A DNA stretch of 64,000 nucleotides from Microbacterium sp. Se63.02b (GCF_014171575.1 NZ_CP050453.1:3286001-3350000), one strand, 5' to 3'. Counted from the first letter of the stretch, positions 44,347 through 52,868 are shown. A program made the numbers and translations. The notes: generated from the sequence alone by a model not told the origin.

Positions 44347-45864
44347 ATGAAGAGACCCACCATCCTCGCCGGAGCTGCGCTGCTCGTCGGCGCTCTCCTG
44401 GTGCCCCAGCCGGCCCAGGCGCTCACCGCGCCGCAGGCCGACGACGCGTTCAGCGACTTCGTCGATGTCTACTGGGACGACAGCGCGAACTACTTCTTCA
44501 CCTACAGCGATCACCAGATCCATCCCGAGCATGCACACGGACCGCAGGGCGGGCTCTACACCGACTACTGGTGGGAGGCGCAGCTCTGGGAGATGGTGAT
44601 GGACGTTTATGAGCGCACGGGCAGCGCCGAGTCGCGGCAGATGATCGACGACGTCTACGACGGCTTCCAGACGCAGTACCCCGATTTCCGGGACAACGAT
44701 TGGAACGATGACATCGGCTGGTGGGCCCGGGGAGCCATCCGGGCCTTCGAGCTGACGGGCGACGTCGAGTACCGCGACGACGCGATCGAGATGTTCGACT
44801 TCATCGCCCAATACGCCGACACCACGTACGGCGGAGGCATCTGGTGGAAGAACGTCGACATCGGCGACGGCGACCGCAACGAGAAGAACGTCGCGACGAA
44901 TGCGACCGCCGTCTACACCGCCATGAGGATCTACGCCGCCACCGGCGATGTCGCCTACAAGACGACGGCCCAGAGCCTGTTCAGCTGGCTCGACGCGAAC
45001 TTCTACGTGAACGGCAAGCTCCGTGACCACATCGAGGGCACGGGGCAGTTCGTCGACTGGGACTGGACCTACAACCAGGGCAACTACGCCGGGGCCGCAC
45101 TCGAGATGTACCTCGACTCCGGCGACCCGACGCAGTTGGCGCGGGCTGTCGCCGCCGTGGACTGGGCGGTCGACAACCTGACCTCGTCAGGCACGTTCCT
45201 GCGCGAGGGCGTGGACGACACCGGCGGATTCAAGGCGATCCTCACGCGCAACATCCGCGCCCTCATCGACGAGGGCGGTCAGACCCAGTACGAACAGGTG
45301 CTCACCGACAATGCGACGCAGGCGGCGAACCACCTGAACAGCGCGGGCATCGGAGCCTACGACTGGACCGCCCCCGCACCGGAGCTGAGCGCCTCGGCCA
45401 CGCAGAGCCTCGCGGCGGCCGCGAGCGTCGCCATCATGCATCAGGCCGCACCCGACGGCTACACCGGTCCCGTCGAGGGCACGCGCACGTACGAAGCCGA
45501 GAACGCCGAGCGTTCCGGGGTGATCTCGGAGAGCAGCCAGAGCGGGTACAGCGCCCGTGGTTACATCGGAGGGTGGATCGGCGACGGCTCCGGCGTCACC
45601 TTCCACGCGAACGTCGTCGATCCCGGCACCTATGAGCTCCGGTTCCACTACACGGCGGCTGCCGGGAACGCGGTCAGAGCGCTGACGGTCAACGGGACTT
45701 CGATCTCGGTCGCCTTCCCCGGAACATCGAGCTGGGGAGACTGGCAGACGAAGACGGTCAGCGTCCCGCTCGTCTCCGGATACAACCGGATCGACCTTCG
45801 GATGGATGCCGGCAGCGGCAGCACGAACTACGTCAACCTGGATCGGATGATCCTGGCGAACTGA
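44347..45864 (+). CDS. Secreted GH76 alpha-1,6-mannanase with C-terminal CBM6/35-type module
   Basis: Exported enzyme of 505 residues. Signal peptide about 1-25 (cleaved after AQA). The GH76 barrel spans about 30-370, with the catalytic pair Asp121-Asp122 in NDWNDDIGWWARG, plus YTDYWWEAQLWEMVMD, DIGDGDRNEKNVATNA and DWDWTYNQGNYAGAALEM. A carbohydrate-binding module follows (about 380-505: TYEAENAERSG, GGWIGDGSGVTFH, YNRIDLRMDAGSGSTNYVNLD seen as IDLRMDAGSGSTNYVN), typical of CBM6/CBM35. Endo-cleavage of fungal or yeast alpha-1,6-mannan backbone outside the cell is the likely role. Confidence 0.94.
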   Translation: MKRPTILAGAALLVGALLVPQPAQALTAPQADDAFSDFVDVYWDDSANYFFTYSDHQIHPEHAHGPQGGLYTDYWWEAQLWEMVMDVYERTGSAESRQMIDDVYDGFQTQYPDFRDNDWNDDIGWWARGAIRAFELTGDVEYRDDAIEMFDFIAQYADTTYGGGIWWKNVDIGDGDRNEKNVATNATAVYTAMRIYAATGDVAYKTTAQSLFSWLDANFYVNGKLRDHIEGTGQFVDWDWTYNQGNYAGAALEMYLDSGDPTQLARAVAAVDWAVDNLTSSGTFLREGVDDTGGFKAILTRNIRALIDEGGQTQYEQVLTDNATQAANHLNSAGIGAYDWTAPAPELSASATQSLAAAASVAIMHQAAPDGYTGPVEGTRTYEAENAERSGVISESSQSGYSARGYIGGWIGDGSGVTFHANVVDPGTYELRFHYTAAAGNAVRALTVNGTSISVAFPGTSSWGDWQTKTVSVPLVSGYNRIDLRMDAGSGSTNYVNLDRMILAN

Positions 45865-45885
45865 CGGTGCCGCGTGGGCGGCCGA

Positions 45886-46973
45886 TCACACGCCGGCGCG
45901 CACGCCCTCCAGCGCGGGGTAGTCGGTGTACCCCTCCGGGGTGCGACCGTAGAACAGTTCGGGCCGCGGTGCGTTGAGCTCCGCGTCTTCGCGCCAGCGC
46001 TCGACCAGGTCGGGGTTCGCGATCACGGGACGCCCTGCGGCGACGGCATCCGCCCACCCGTCGGCGACGAGCGCCTCGGCCGCCTCCCGGGTCGTGTCGA
46101 CGGCGAAGCCGGTGTTCGCGATGAGGGGTGCGCCTGCGGTACGGCGGATGTGCTGGATGAGCTCGCCCGTCGGGTCGATGTGGAGCACGTCGATGAAGGC
46201 GAGACCGAGGGGTGCGAGCCCCTCGGCGACAGCGGTGTACGTCGCCAGGACATCCGCGTCGTCCTGCTCCAGGACACCCTGGATGTCGTGCTGTGGCGAG
46301 AGACGGATGCCGGTGCGGTCGGCGCCGACGGCAGCCGCCACGGCCGCGGCGACCTCGATCGCGAAGCGGGCGCGGTTCTCGGGCGATCCGCCGTAGCGGT
46401 CGTCACGGACGTTCGACACGGGCGACAGGAACTCGTGGACGAGGTACCCGTTCGCCCCGTGCACCTCGACGCCGTCGAAACCCGCGGCGATCGCGTTGCG
46501 TGCGGCCTGCGCGAACTGCTCGACCACCACGGGGATCTCGTCGAGGGTGAGCGCATGGGCCACGGGAAGATCGGCCTTGCCCACCGGCGTGTGCGTCTGC
46601 CCCGGAGCGGCGAGAGCACTGGGCGCGACGACCCGCGGCTCCCCGAGATCTCCGGATGCCCGACTCGACCGCCGTGCATGAGCTGCATCACGATCGTTCC
46701 ACCCGCGGCATGGACCGCGTCGGCGACCGGACGCCATCCGTCGATCTGCGCGGCCGTGACGATGCCCGGCTGGCCCGCGTACGACTTGCCCTCCGCTGCC
46801 GGCCAGGTGCCCTCGGAGATGATGAGGCCCTGCTCTGCGCGCTGCCGGTAGTACTCCGCCATCGTCGCGGTGGGCACGCCGTCATCGTCCGCACGCGTGC
46901 GGGTGAGCGGCGCCATCACGACGCGGTTGGACAGCTGCAGGGCGCCGAAGACGGCCGGTTCGTAGAGACTCAC
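45886..46973 (-). CDS. Old Yellow Enzyme-family alkene reductase (frameshifted)
   Basis: FMN enzyme of about 362 residues of the NemA/OYE type. Hallmarks: [53 protein letters not shown] (seen as [14 protein letters not shown], the substrate His/Asn pair), [17 protein letters not shown] and [17 protein letters not shown]. The frame breaks at C4 46641-46644; one added base gives [19 protein letters not shown] 46973 start. Reduces activated C=C bonds with NADPH. The upstream MarR may sense its electrophilic substrates. Confidence 0.93.
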
Positions 46974-47011
46974 AGTGGGAGGTAAGCCGCGCGCAGCCCC
47001 TCGTATTCCCC

Positions 47012-47509
47012 TCAGTTGCCCCCGAGGGCGGCGAGCAGGTCGGCGAAGTGGTCGAGGTCGGCGGCCGTCCATCGGCGGAGCCGCTCCCCGATGCGTCCCT
47101 CATACTGCGAGCGGGCAAGGGCGACGCGCTCCTGAGCGAGATCAGTCGCCACCAGCACTCGCGCGCGCCGATCATCGGGGTCCTGCACGCTCTCGACGAG
47201 TCCCAGCTGTTCGAGCTGACGCACCTGGCGGCTCACCGCCGACTTGTCGGTCTGCAGGCGCTCGATGATCGCTCCGGCGGATGTCGCCTTGCCGCTCGCG
47301 ATCGATGTCAGCACCTGGTAGCCGAGCGGCTGCAGGTCGGGGTGCACGGTCGCTGCCGCCTCGCGCCAGCTCACCCGGATCCGTGCGAAGAGCCGCCCCA
47401 GTTCGTGCTCGACCCTGGTGACGGCCTGGTCGAGGTCCGCGTCTCCCAGCCGGTCGGCATCGACGGCGGATGCGGGGGTCTCGGCAGGGGCGTCGGAGGA
47501 GGCGCTCAT
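47012..47509 (-). CDS. MarR-family regulator
   Basis: Regulator of 165 residues. Winged helix: GYQVLTSIASGKATSAGAIIE and TDKSAVSRQVRQLEQLGLVE, wing PDDRRARVLVATD. 38 bases upstream of the Old Yellow Enzyme gene and co-directional, so probably its regulator. About 40% similar by eye to the next MarR, so the two may be duplicates. Confidence 0.9.
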   Translation of the reverse strand: MSASSDAPAETPASAVDADRLGDADLDQAVTRVEHELGRLFARIRVSWREAAATVHPDLQPLGYQVLTSIASGKATSAGAIIERLQTDKSAVSRQVRQLEQLGLVESVQDPDDRRARVLVATDLAQERVALARSQYEGRIGERLRRWTAADLDHFADLLAALGGN

Positions 47510-47525
47510 GCTCGCCAGTGTACGG

Positions 47526-47561
47526 CGAAGCCCCGCTGTCGATCGTGACAGCGGGGCTTCG
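47526..47561 (-). terminator. Strong terminator between the two marR genes
   Basis: Perfect 15-base-pair stem CGAAGCCCCGCTGTC (47526-47540) with its complement at 47547-47561 and loop GATCGT, right after the stop of the MFS-marR operon and before the next marR start. Confidence 0.85.
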
Positions 47562-47563
47562 GC

Positions 47564-48019
47564 TCAGACCTCGGAGAGCAACCGGAAGACCTTGGAGGCC
47601 GCGTGGATCTCCTCGGCGGTCAGCTCGTCGATCACGGCCTGCAGCCGGGTGCCGTACTCTCGGCGCACTTCGGCGAGCGCGGTGCAGGCGTGCGGGGTGG
47701 CCGTCAGAACCCGAAGCCGACCGTCACGTTCGTCGGGCCGGGACTCGAGCAGCTCCAGTTCCTCGAGCATCCGCACCTGGCGGCTGATGACCGACTTGTC
47801 CATCTCGAACCGCTCCGCCAGTTCGTGGGCGTTGGCGGTGCCGGCACGGGCGATGAAGGTCAGCAGCTTGTAACCGGCGACCTGCAGGTCGGGGTGCACG
47901 CGCGCCGCCGACTCTCTCCAGAGCGACCTGGTCCTCGCGAAGATGAGGTTCAGGTCGGCCTGGAGATCACCGAGCGCACTGTCGACATCCGTCGAGGCGA
48001 CCGCTCCCGGGGGCAGCAT
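47564..48019 (-). CDS. MarR-family regulator of the DHA2 exporter
   Basis: Regulator of 151 residues from ATG 48019, one base after the exporter stop. Winged helix: GYKLLTFIARAGTANAHELAE and MDKSVISRQVRMLEELELLE; wing PDERDGRLRVLTAT. Following its target in one operon is common for MarR exporter pairs. It most likely binds the perfect palindrome at 49783-49810. Confidence 0.9.
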   Translation of the reverse strand: MLPPGAVASTDVDSALGDLQADLNLIFARTRSLWRESAARVHPDLQVAGYKLLTFIARAGTANAHELAERFEMDKSVISRQVRMLEELELLESRPDERDGRLRVLTATPHACTALAEVRREYGTRLQAVIDELTAEEIHAASKVFRLLSEV

Positions 48020-48020
48020 G

Positions 48021-49736
48021 TCAGCGGTCCTGGTCCCGATCTTCGCGCTCGAGCACACGCACCGAACCCGTCGTGGGCGATGCGCCCGCGGCAGTCTCGA
48101 TGCGGATTGCGCCCGTCGAGAGCGACGCTCCGACCTCGGCCTCGGAGACCTCGATCACCGACTCCTCGGCCTGCTCGAGCATCTGCTCGGCGGCGTTCTT
48201 CGTCGACAGCGGCTTGTTCTTGATGAACGCGATCGCGATGATGGCGATCACGGCGAGCGGGATGGCGATGATGAACGCGTCGGCGATGCCGTGGCCGTAT
48301 GCGCCTTCCACAATCGCGCGGATCGTGTCGGGCAGCTGTCCGACCTTGGGGACGTCACCCGAGGCGAGGTGCTTCAGCGCCTCGACCTCGTCAGGCGTCG
48401 TCGGCGTGAAGCCGTCGAGCGCATCCGTGATGTAGTTCGCGACGCTCGTTGACAGCAGCGACCCCATCACGGTGACGCCGATGGTGCCGGCGATCGTGCG
48501 GAAGAAGTTCACGTTCGACGAGGCCGCACCCAGCTGCTGCGGCGCGGTGTCGTTCTGCACGATGAGCGTCAGGTTCTGCATGACCATGCCGAGTCCGGCG
48601 CCGAGGACGAACATGTAGACCGCGACGAGCGGGAACGGGGTGTCGTAGCGCAGGGTGGCCATCAGGCTGACGCCGACGGTCGCGAGGACAGAGCCGGTCA
48701 GCATCCAGCCCTTCCACTTGCCGAAGCGGCTGACGAGCTGGCCGATGATGATCGACGCACCCATCTGGCCGATGATCATCGGGATGGTCATGAGGCCGGA
48801 CTCGGTGGGCGTGGCGCCACGGGCCAGCTGGAAGTACTGCGCGAGGAACACCGAGGTGGCGAACATCGAGACGCCGATGGCGATCGAGGCGATGACCGAC
48901 AGCGTGAAGGTGCGGTTGCGGAACAGCGACATCGGGACGATCGGTTCCTTGACGAAGAACTCGACTGTGATGAACGCGGCGATCGCGACACCGGCGGTGA
49001 CGATGAGCATGATGCTCGTCGAGGAGTCCCAGTCGAACTGGTTGCCGCCCATGGAGACCCAGATCAGCAGCGTCGAGACGCCGACGGCGAGCAGCACGAT
49101 GCCGAAGTAGTCGATCGACACCTTGCTGTCGCGCTGGGGCTTCGGCAGGTGCAGGGTGAACTGCAGCAGCACGAGCGCGAGGATCGCGAACGGGACGCCG
49201 ACGAAGAAGTTGGAGCGCCAGCCCCACACGTCGGTGAGGAGTCCGCCGAGCAGCGGGCCGCCGATGGTGCCGAGGGCCATGATGCCGCCGACGACGCCCA
49301 TGTACTTGCCGCGCTCGCGCGGCGAGATGATGAGGGCCACCGCGATCATGACCAGCGACATCAGACCGCCGACGCCGATGCCCTGGATGACACGGACCGC
49401 GATGAGCATGTTCGTGTCGGTCGAGAAGCCGGCGATCACCGTGCCGACGGTGAAGAGGATGAGGGAGATCTGGACGAGGACCTTGCGGTCGACCAGGTCG
49501 GCGAGCTTGCCCCAGATGGGGGTGGAGACGGCGGTCGCCAGAAGGCTCGCGGTGATGACCCAGGTGTACTGGGACTGGGTGCCGCCGAGGTCGGCGATGA
49601 TGACCGGCATCGAGGTGGACACGACCGTGCCCGAGAGCACGGCGACGAACATGCCGACGACGAGGCCGGAGATCGCGGTGAAGACCTCGCGGGCCGAGCG
49701 CGTCGTCTCGGGAATTGCGGATGGGGTGTTTGTCAC
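48021..49736 (-). CDS. DHA2-family multidrug MFS exporter (EmrB/QacA-like)
   Basis: Exporter of 571 residues from GTG 49736, chosen for the CAGGAGCG ribosome site 8 bases before it. Fourteen hydrophobic segments; motifs FVAVLSGTVVSTSMPVIIADL (seen as LSGTVVSTSMPVIIADLG), TQSQYTWVITASLLATAVSTPIWG (as YTWVITASLLATAVSTP), GKLADLVDRK and QGIGVGGLMSL. A long hydrophilic C-terminal tail (about 500-571) rich in Glu/Ser is unusual for the family. Likely drug or toxin efflux controlled by MarR. Confidence 0.92.
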   Translation of the reverse strand: MTNTPSAIPETTRSAREVFTAISGLVVGMFVAVLSGTVVSTSMPVIIADLGGTQSQYTWVITASLLATAVSTPIWGKLADLVDRKVLVQISLILFTVGTVIAGFSTDTNMLIAVRVIQGIGVGGLMSLVMIAVALIISPRERGKYMGVVGGIMALGTIGGPLLGGLLTDVWGWRSNFFVGVPFAILALVLLQFTLHLPKPQRDSKVSIDYFGIVLLAVGVSTLLIWVSMGGNQFDWDSSTSIMLIVTAGVAIAAFITVEFFVKEPIVPMSLFRNRTFTLSVIASIAIGVSMFATSVFLAQYFQLARGATPTESGLMTIPMIIGQMGASIIIGQLVSRFGKWKGWMLTGSVLATVGVSLMATLRYDTPFPLVAVYMFVLGAGLGMVMQNLTLIVQNDTAPQQLGAASSNVNFFRTIAGTIGVTVMGSLLSTSVANYITDALDGFTPTTPDEVEALKHLASGDVPKVGQLPDTIRAIVEGAYGHGIADAFIIAIPLAVIAIIAIAFIKNKPLSTKNAAEQMLEQAEESVIEVSEAEVGASLSTGAIRIETAAGASPTTGSVRVLEREDRDQDR

Positions 49737-49774
49737 GGGGTTGACGCTCCTGCGTAGAAAGTTGATCGAGGTCA

Positions 49775-49810
49775 ACCATACTCCGATAGTTGCGAAAGCG
49801 CAACTATCGG
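49775..49810 (-). promoter_or_regulatory. MarR operator and promoter of the DHA2 exporter operon
   Basis: Perfect palindrome with 12-base arms CCGATAGTTGCG (49783-49794) and its complement (49799-49810), spacer AAAG. On the minus strand -35 TTGCGC (49798-49803) and -10 TATGGT (49775-49780) are exactly 17 bases apart, so the operator covers -35 and spacer. A bound MarR dimer would block RNA polymerase. Confidence 0.85.
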
Positions 49811-49875
49811 ATTTGTCCCTCTCCCCGGCCATACACGAGCCACTGCAAGCGTTCCTTCCCGCTCCTCGTCATCGC

Positions 49876-50151
49876 TCATCCGGCTTCCCCGTCCAAGGGT
49901 CGCTCGGTGCTGTCGATGCCCTTGAGCGCGTCGAGGAGCGCTTCGTCGAGGTCGAGTGTGTGGAGGACTCGCATGAGGGTGCTGAGCTTTGGATCCGGGA
50001 TGTGGGTGGGGTCAGGAGTGGCTTGCTCGAGGCACCGGTATGTCGGAATGGAGCAGTCGATCTTCTCCGCCATCTCTTCCTGGGAGAATCCGCCGGCGTT
50101 CCGAAATGCTCGTAATTGCTCGGCGACCAGCGCCAGAACGCGCGATGGCAT
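49876..50151 (-). CDS. XRE-family small DNA-binding protein
   Basis: 91-residue helix-turn-helix protein: VAEQLRAFRNAGGFSQEEMAEKIDCSIPTYRCLEQ, seen as RNAGGFSQEEMAEKIDC and IPTYRCLEQA, is a Cro/C1-type domain. The rest (DPKLSTLMRVLHTLDLDEAL) resembles the short C-terminal helices of phage or transcription-unit regulators. Not next to a recognisable toxin. Two perfect hairpins lie upstream. Confidence 0.82.
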   Translation of the reverse strand: MPSRVLALVAEQLRAFRNAGGFSQEEMAEKIDCSIPTYRCLEQATPDPTHIPDPKLSTLMRVLHTLDLDEALLDALKGIDSTERPLDGEAG

Positions 50152-50184
50152 CAGCGGCCTCCCCCGTGTTGCACGACCAAGAGA

Positions 50185-50243
50185 GAGCGCATGATTTCAT
50201 GCGCTCCTCAGGAAGTCCAGAAGCTGCGTCTTCTGGACTTCCT
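50185..50243. repeat. Two perfect hairpins upstream of the XRE gene
   Basis: GAGCGCATGA-TT-TCATGCGCTC at 50185-50206 and, four bases on, a 14-base-pair stem AGGAAGTCCAGAAG/CTTCTGGACTTCCT (50210-50223 with 50230-50243, loop CTGCGT). The first can be an operator of the XRE protein; the second could be a transcription terminator or an operator. Perfect repeats of this length are rare in this window. Confidence 0.8.
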
Positions 50244-50445
50244 CGAATGAGGACGAAGGATGAAGACATGTTGCTACGAGTCGCAGCTTTGGAGAGCATT
50301 CGCGCCGGCCGAGTGCTGTCTTGTCGGAGACGATGGGTTGAAGGGGCCCGCAGTCCCCTCCGGCACGACGAATGGACCTGACATGCAACGGCAACCGGCA
50401 AACCCGAGCGACCTTCTCGCCCAGCGGAATGAGCAGGAGGCGATG

Positions 50446-50913
50446 ATGTATGACGCTGATGCTCGTATCTACGAGCTCGCGACGCCGGCCTGGCCCGCAC
50501 GGCTTCTCGATTTCCCGCTCCACGTCCCTGTCTCCTATGTGTGGACAGGTTTCTGGAGCACCCCAGATGGTCAGCGCGCACCCGGCCGGCCTGCGGTCAC
50601 GATCGCGACAGCGAACCGCTCCGGTACCGCAATGCTCCTCGAGCGTCTTGGTCTTGCCCACCCCCTGACAGTCTCGACAGGTCACACCGTGCGCTTCCTC
50701 GGGCGCCCCACGGTGCGCGAGGAAATCTTCAATAGCGACGGCACCGGTGATGCGCTGGCAGTGTTCGAGGACGAAGACACCACAGTGGCCGTCGTTGCTC
50801 GTTCCCTCACTGCCCTGCCACCCCAGATCACGGTCCGACCTATGGGTGACCGCGATGGGCTCGTGGAGGAATGGAAAGCACTGTGGGGTCCATACCCCAC
50901 AGCTAAGAAGTGA
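50446..50913 (+). CDS. Hypothetical protein
   Basis: About 155 residues from ATG 50446, chosen because AGGAGG ends five bases before it; longer in-frame starts exist at 50383 and 50260. No signal peptide or membrane helix. It reads as a soluble alpha/beta protein: FWSTPDGQRAPGRPAVTIAT, LAHPLTVSTGHTVRFLG, GTGDALAVFEDEDTTVAVVA. No family recognised. It sits in a short stretch of lower G/C and different codon use beside an XRE gene. Confidence 0.6.
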   Translation: MYDADARIYELATPAWPARLLDFPLHVPVSYVWTGFWSTPDGQRAPGRPAVTIATANRSGTAMLLERLGLAHPLTVSTGHTVRFLGRPTVREEIFNSDGTGDALAVFEDEDTTVAVVARSLTALPPQITVRPMGDRDGLVEEWKALWGPYPTAKK

Positions 50914-50943
50914 GGACTGTGCTCCTCACGAGAAGGAGGAACG

Positions 50944-51525
50944 ATGAAGATCCACAAGTCAGCTGTCAGTGCCGCAGGAGCGACACTGTTCGCATTGGCT
51001 CTCTGGGTGCCGACGGCAGCGCAGGCAACCACCACTGGCCCCATCGACGTGGTCGACGAGACCGAATCGCCGGTGACGCTCGCTCCCATGACGATCGACT
51101 GCGAGACGTTCAGTGAGAGCGATCGACAACGAGCGATCAGCGAGGGCATCAACCTGTGCGGGGCACTGTCAGGTGATGGCTCGACAAACGCCGAGAAAGC
51201 ACAGACCGTGGGAGACTGCGGCGTCTCATCAATCTACGTCGACCGGAACTCGGGCGGAAACCTGCGGATCTCCTACGGCCTGCACTCCACCGCAGGTCCG
51301 ATCATCGCCCGTTCAGTCACCGCAACCTGGGGACCATTTGACACCGGATCAAACTACGACCTAGGCCCTGTCGGGCAAGAAAGCTACTCCAACTCCCTCA
51401 CCGGCGCCTCAGTCCCTCGCGGCGCCATAGGCGGCGGCACCCTCCGCGGTAGCGTCACCATCGCAGGGTGGACCTTCACCTGCGACATCGTCGCCGACGA
51501 CCCCGTCCACCCACTCAACCCCTGA
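50944..51525 (+). CDS. Secreted hypothetical protein
   Basis: 193 residues with a clear signal peptide: KIHKSAVSAAGATLFALALW and cleavage after AQA (about residue 29). The mature part has Cys at four sites (DCETF, NLCGA, GDCGV, FTCDI), which may form two disulfides, and a C-terminal beta-rich stretch SVTATWGPFDTGSNYDLGPV. RBS GAGAAGGAGGAACG. No known domain recognised. Co-directional with the previous gene, 30 bases after it. Confidence 0.65.
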   Translation: MKIHKSAVSAAGATLFALALWVPTAAQATTTGPIDVVDETESPVTLAPMTIDCETFSESDRQRAISEGINLCGALSGDGSTNAEKAQTVGDCGVSSIYVDRNSGGNLRISYGLHSTAGPIIARSVTATWGPFDTGSNYDLGPVGQESYSNSLTGASVPRGAIGGGTLRGSVTIAGWTFTCDIVADDPVHPLNP

Positions 51526-51665
51526 CCGGGGATGTGTTGAGACAGGAGCGCGCCCCACGCCTGGCCGTATTGCGGGTGCGAGGCGCATTCTCATGATCGA
51601 ACACCTGGATCCCGATTCGCGTCAGCACGGGTCGGATCACGATAGCCACGCTCCTCTACGTTCGC

Positions 51666-52706
51666 TCAGTACACCGTACCCATCGCGTCGCGCACCTGCG
51701 CGAGCGTGGCCTCCGCCACCGCTGCGGCACGCGCATTGCCCTGCCGCAGGACCGACTGCACAAGACCCACGTCCGCGGCGAGCTCTCGGCGGCGCTCCCG
51801 AAGCGGTGCGAGGAATTCGTTCACCGCAGCGGCCGTCACTGCCTTCAGTGCACCGCTGCCTCCATCCCCGATGCTGCCCGCCAGCTCCTCCGGCGAAGTA
51901 TTCATACACAGAGCGGCTGTCGACAACAGCGCCGAGACTCCTGGGCGCAGTCCGGGATCGAACGTGATGCGTCTCTCGTGATCCGTTCGCGCGCGACGGA
52001 TGACCGCTACGGTCTCATCGGGCGTCATCGACAGGGCGATCGCGTTGCCGTAGCTCTTCGACATCTTCCGGCCGTCCAGACCCGGCACTTCCGGAGCGGC
52101 GGCGATCAGCGGCTCAGGAACGGGGAAGGTCGCCCCGTACCGCTCGTTGAACCTCCGGGCGATCACCCGTGTCATCTCCACGTGCGGAAGATTGTCCTTC
52201 CCCACAGGAACGAGGTTGCCCTTGCAGAAGAGAATGTCCGCAGCCTGGTGCACCGGGTACGTGAGCAGCAGGCCGCTCAACGCACGGCCTGAAGCCTCGG
52301 CCTCCGCCTTGACAGTCGGGTTCCGATGCAACTCCGCCTCCGTGACGAGGCTGAGGAAAGGCACGAGCAACTGGTTCAGAGCGGGTATCGACGAATGCGT
52401 GAAGATCGTCGTCCGCGCGGGATCCATCCCCGCGGCGAGATAATCGAGCACCGCCCCGTAGACGTTCTCCCGCACATTCGCCATGGTGTCCCGGTCCGTG
52501 ATGACCTGATAGTCGGCCAACACGAGGAACGTCTCCACACCGCCCTGCTGCAGACGCACGCGCTCTTCGATGGTCCCGAAGTAATGCCCCAGATGTAGCG
52601 GCCCGGTCGGCCGCTCGCCGGTGAGCACCCGGAATCTCTCCGGGTGCTCACCGACGGCAGCCGAGACTTCCTTCGAGCGCTGCGCAGTGGCGATGAATGA
52701 CTCCAT
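51666..52706 (-). CDS. Tryptophanyl-tRNA synthetase, auxiliary (type II-like)
   Basis: Class I synthetase of 346 residues. HIGH-type motif GERPTGPLHLGHYFG, then FLVLADYQVITDRD, YPVHQAADILFCKGNLVPVG (seen as HQAADILFCKGNLVPVGKD) and KMSKS motif DGRKMSKSYGN. It is of the type found as a second, inducible TrpRS in streptomycetes, where such enzymes resist indolmycin. Start ATG 52706 with GGGAGAG as ribosome site, which can be sequestered in a hairpin; a Trp leader peptide lies upstream. A main trpS is presumably elsewhere in the genome. Confidence 0.93.
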   Translation of the reverse strand: MESFIATAQRSKEVSAAVGEHPERFRVLTGERPTGPLHLGHYFGTIEERVRLQQGGVETFLVLADYQVITDRDTMANVRENVYGAVLDYLAAGMDPARTTIFTHSSIPALNQLLVPFLSLVTEAELHRNPTVKAEAEASGRALSGLLLTYPVHQAADILFCKGNLVPVGKDNLPHVEMTRVIARRFNERYGATFPVPEPLIAAAPEVPGLDGRKMSKSYGNAIALSMTPDETVAVIRRARTDHERRITFDPGLRPGVSALLSTAALCMNTSPEELAGSIGDGGSGALKAVTAAAVNEFLAPLRERRRELAADVGLVQSVLRQGNARAAAVAEATLAQVRDAMGTVY

Positions 52707-52796
52707 GTGTCTCTCCCAGATGATCGGGAGCCACACGGAGTTCTCTGGTGCTGCCACGAACTGCCGTGCAGCCCGTGAACATGCTTCAACCGGCCG
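52707..52796 (-). promoter_or_regulatory. trpS leader: alternative pairing and RBS-sequestering hairpin
   Basis: CTCCC/GGGAG (52713-52717 with 52726-52730) would lock the ribosome site of trpS into a stem. Upstream, CTTCAACCG inside the leader codons can pair with CGGTTGAAG just after the leader stop, and GCTGCACG/CGTG-CAGC forms another stem further down. This is the set of alternative hairpins expected of a ribosome-controlled attenuator. No T-run follows, so control of translation is more likely than termination. Confidence 0.6.
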
Positions 52797-52835
52797 CTAT
52801 CGCAGCCACCACCATGCGGAGCGGTTGAAGTTCAT
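52797..52835 (-). CDS. Tryptophan-rich leader peptide (MNFNRSAWWWLR)
   Basis: A 12-residue peptide MNFNRSAWWWLR from ATG 52835 to TAG at 52797, placed about 90 bases upstream of the synthetase. Three adjoining Trp codons (TGG TGG TGG) would stall ribosomes when charged tRNA-Trp is short. That is the classic sensor of Trp attenuation and matches leaders of auxiliary TrpRS and trp genes in actinobacteria. No other reason for three Trp codons in a row is apparent. Confidence 0.85.
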   Translation of the reverse strand: MNFNRSAWWWLR

Positions 52836-52868
52836 GGATCGATGCTATCGCGCTGTTCGGTCACAGCG

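Noticed and set aside
50260..50442. Longer N-terminus of the hypothetical protein starting at 50260
   Set aside because: The extra codons lack a ribosome site and read as low-complexity, while AGGAGG precedes ATG 50446 at ideal spacing.
51597..51665. Small gene or RNA between the secreted orphan and trpS
   Set aside because: Only about 140 bases lie free at 51526-51665, without a ribosome site, palindrome or conserved-looking peptide.
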